In this document: piece after piece, positions 63,921 to 64,000 of the stretch
Position numbering within the stretch: the first letter of the stretch is position 1
Layout: each line of letters opens with the position of its first letter
From: Hormiphora californensis
Lineage: Eukaryota > Ctenophora > Tentaculata > Cydippida > Pleurobrachiidae
Assembly (NCBI GenBank): GCA_020137815.1
Contig: CM035360.1
Coordinates: 3,354,578 to 3,418,577, forward strand
Reading direction: 5' to 3'
Length of the DNA: 64,000 nt
Position numbers and translations under genes: made by a program
The notes under the pieces: model-generated
What the model saw: the letters and a program-made list of their open reading frames with translations, nothing else
The model's database searches: none
What the model was told of the DNA's origin: nothing

Positions 63921-64000
63921 AATAAAGGATAGAAGCTAGCATGATCTCACTATATGAAACATTATTCTCACGAGATGGAGATAAATTTATACCAGACCAA

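Overview
The window is nuclear DNA of an animal. It has spliced genes with GT-AG introns, rhodopsin-type receptors, kringle and fucolectin-type domains, CR1/L2-like LINEs, foldback DNA elements and very many GA/TC microsatellites. Introns of roughly 50 bp to 13 kb and the gene types suggest an invertebrate; I cannot place it further. Several conserved genes carry single-base homopolymer indels, so some frame breaks are probably sequence error.

Left part (1-25,920). A gamma-tubulin complex component 3 (GCP3) gene runs on the minus strand across about 25 kb and its 3' end lies off the left edge. Its introns contain plus-strand genes: an LDLa-domain 7TM receptor, a secreted fucolectin-type protein and a two-exon asparagine synthetase of AsnB type. 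They also contain two reverse transcriptase elements, one LINE tail and two large nested inverted-repeat structures (11.3-14.4 kb and 20.1-23.3 kb).

Middle (25.9-39.6 kb). A CYP46A1-like P450 is divergent from GCP3. It is followed by a short 7TM receptor whose TM7 codons have grown into a 38-bp minisatellite, a WBP11-like splicing-factor gene on the minus strand, tandem repeats, and a CR1/L2-like LINE split by a 1.36-kb foldback element with a transposase-type HTH fragment in its loop.

Right (39.6-57.9 kb). One large minus-strand gene encodes a dipeptidyl-peptidase-IV-like type II membrane protein. Fourteen common exons encode two PPxY motifs, an unusual (Y)DDR-repeat cytoplasmic tail, one membrane helix and the beta-propeller. 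They can be joined in frame to either of two catalytic halves: a single-exon half with an intact Ser-Asp-His triad (42.9-44.0 kb) or an eight-exon half with all three residues lost (39.7-42.4 kb). A small kringle gene lies antisense inside its introns. Beyond it are a LINE RT enclosed in telomere-like inverted repeats (58.2-60.9 kb), an unrecognised Cys-rich extracellular protein on plus, and the 3' part of another 7TM receptor on minus.

The most unusual pattern is that tandem repeats sit exactly on splice junctions. Acceptors are repeated three times in GCP3 and seven times in the DPP-like gene, with unit lengths divisible by three. A donor is repeated six times in WBP11, and another donor-like array lies beside the inactive catalytic half. 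In GCP3 and the DPP-like gene the arrays could act as length-selecting alternative splice sites.
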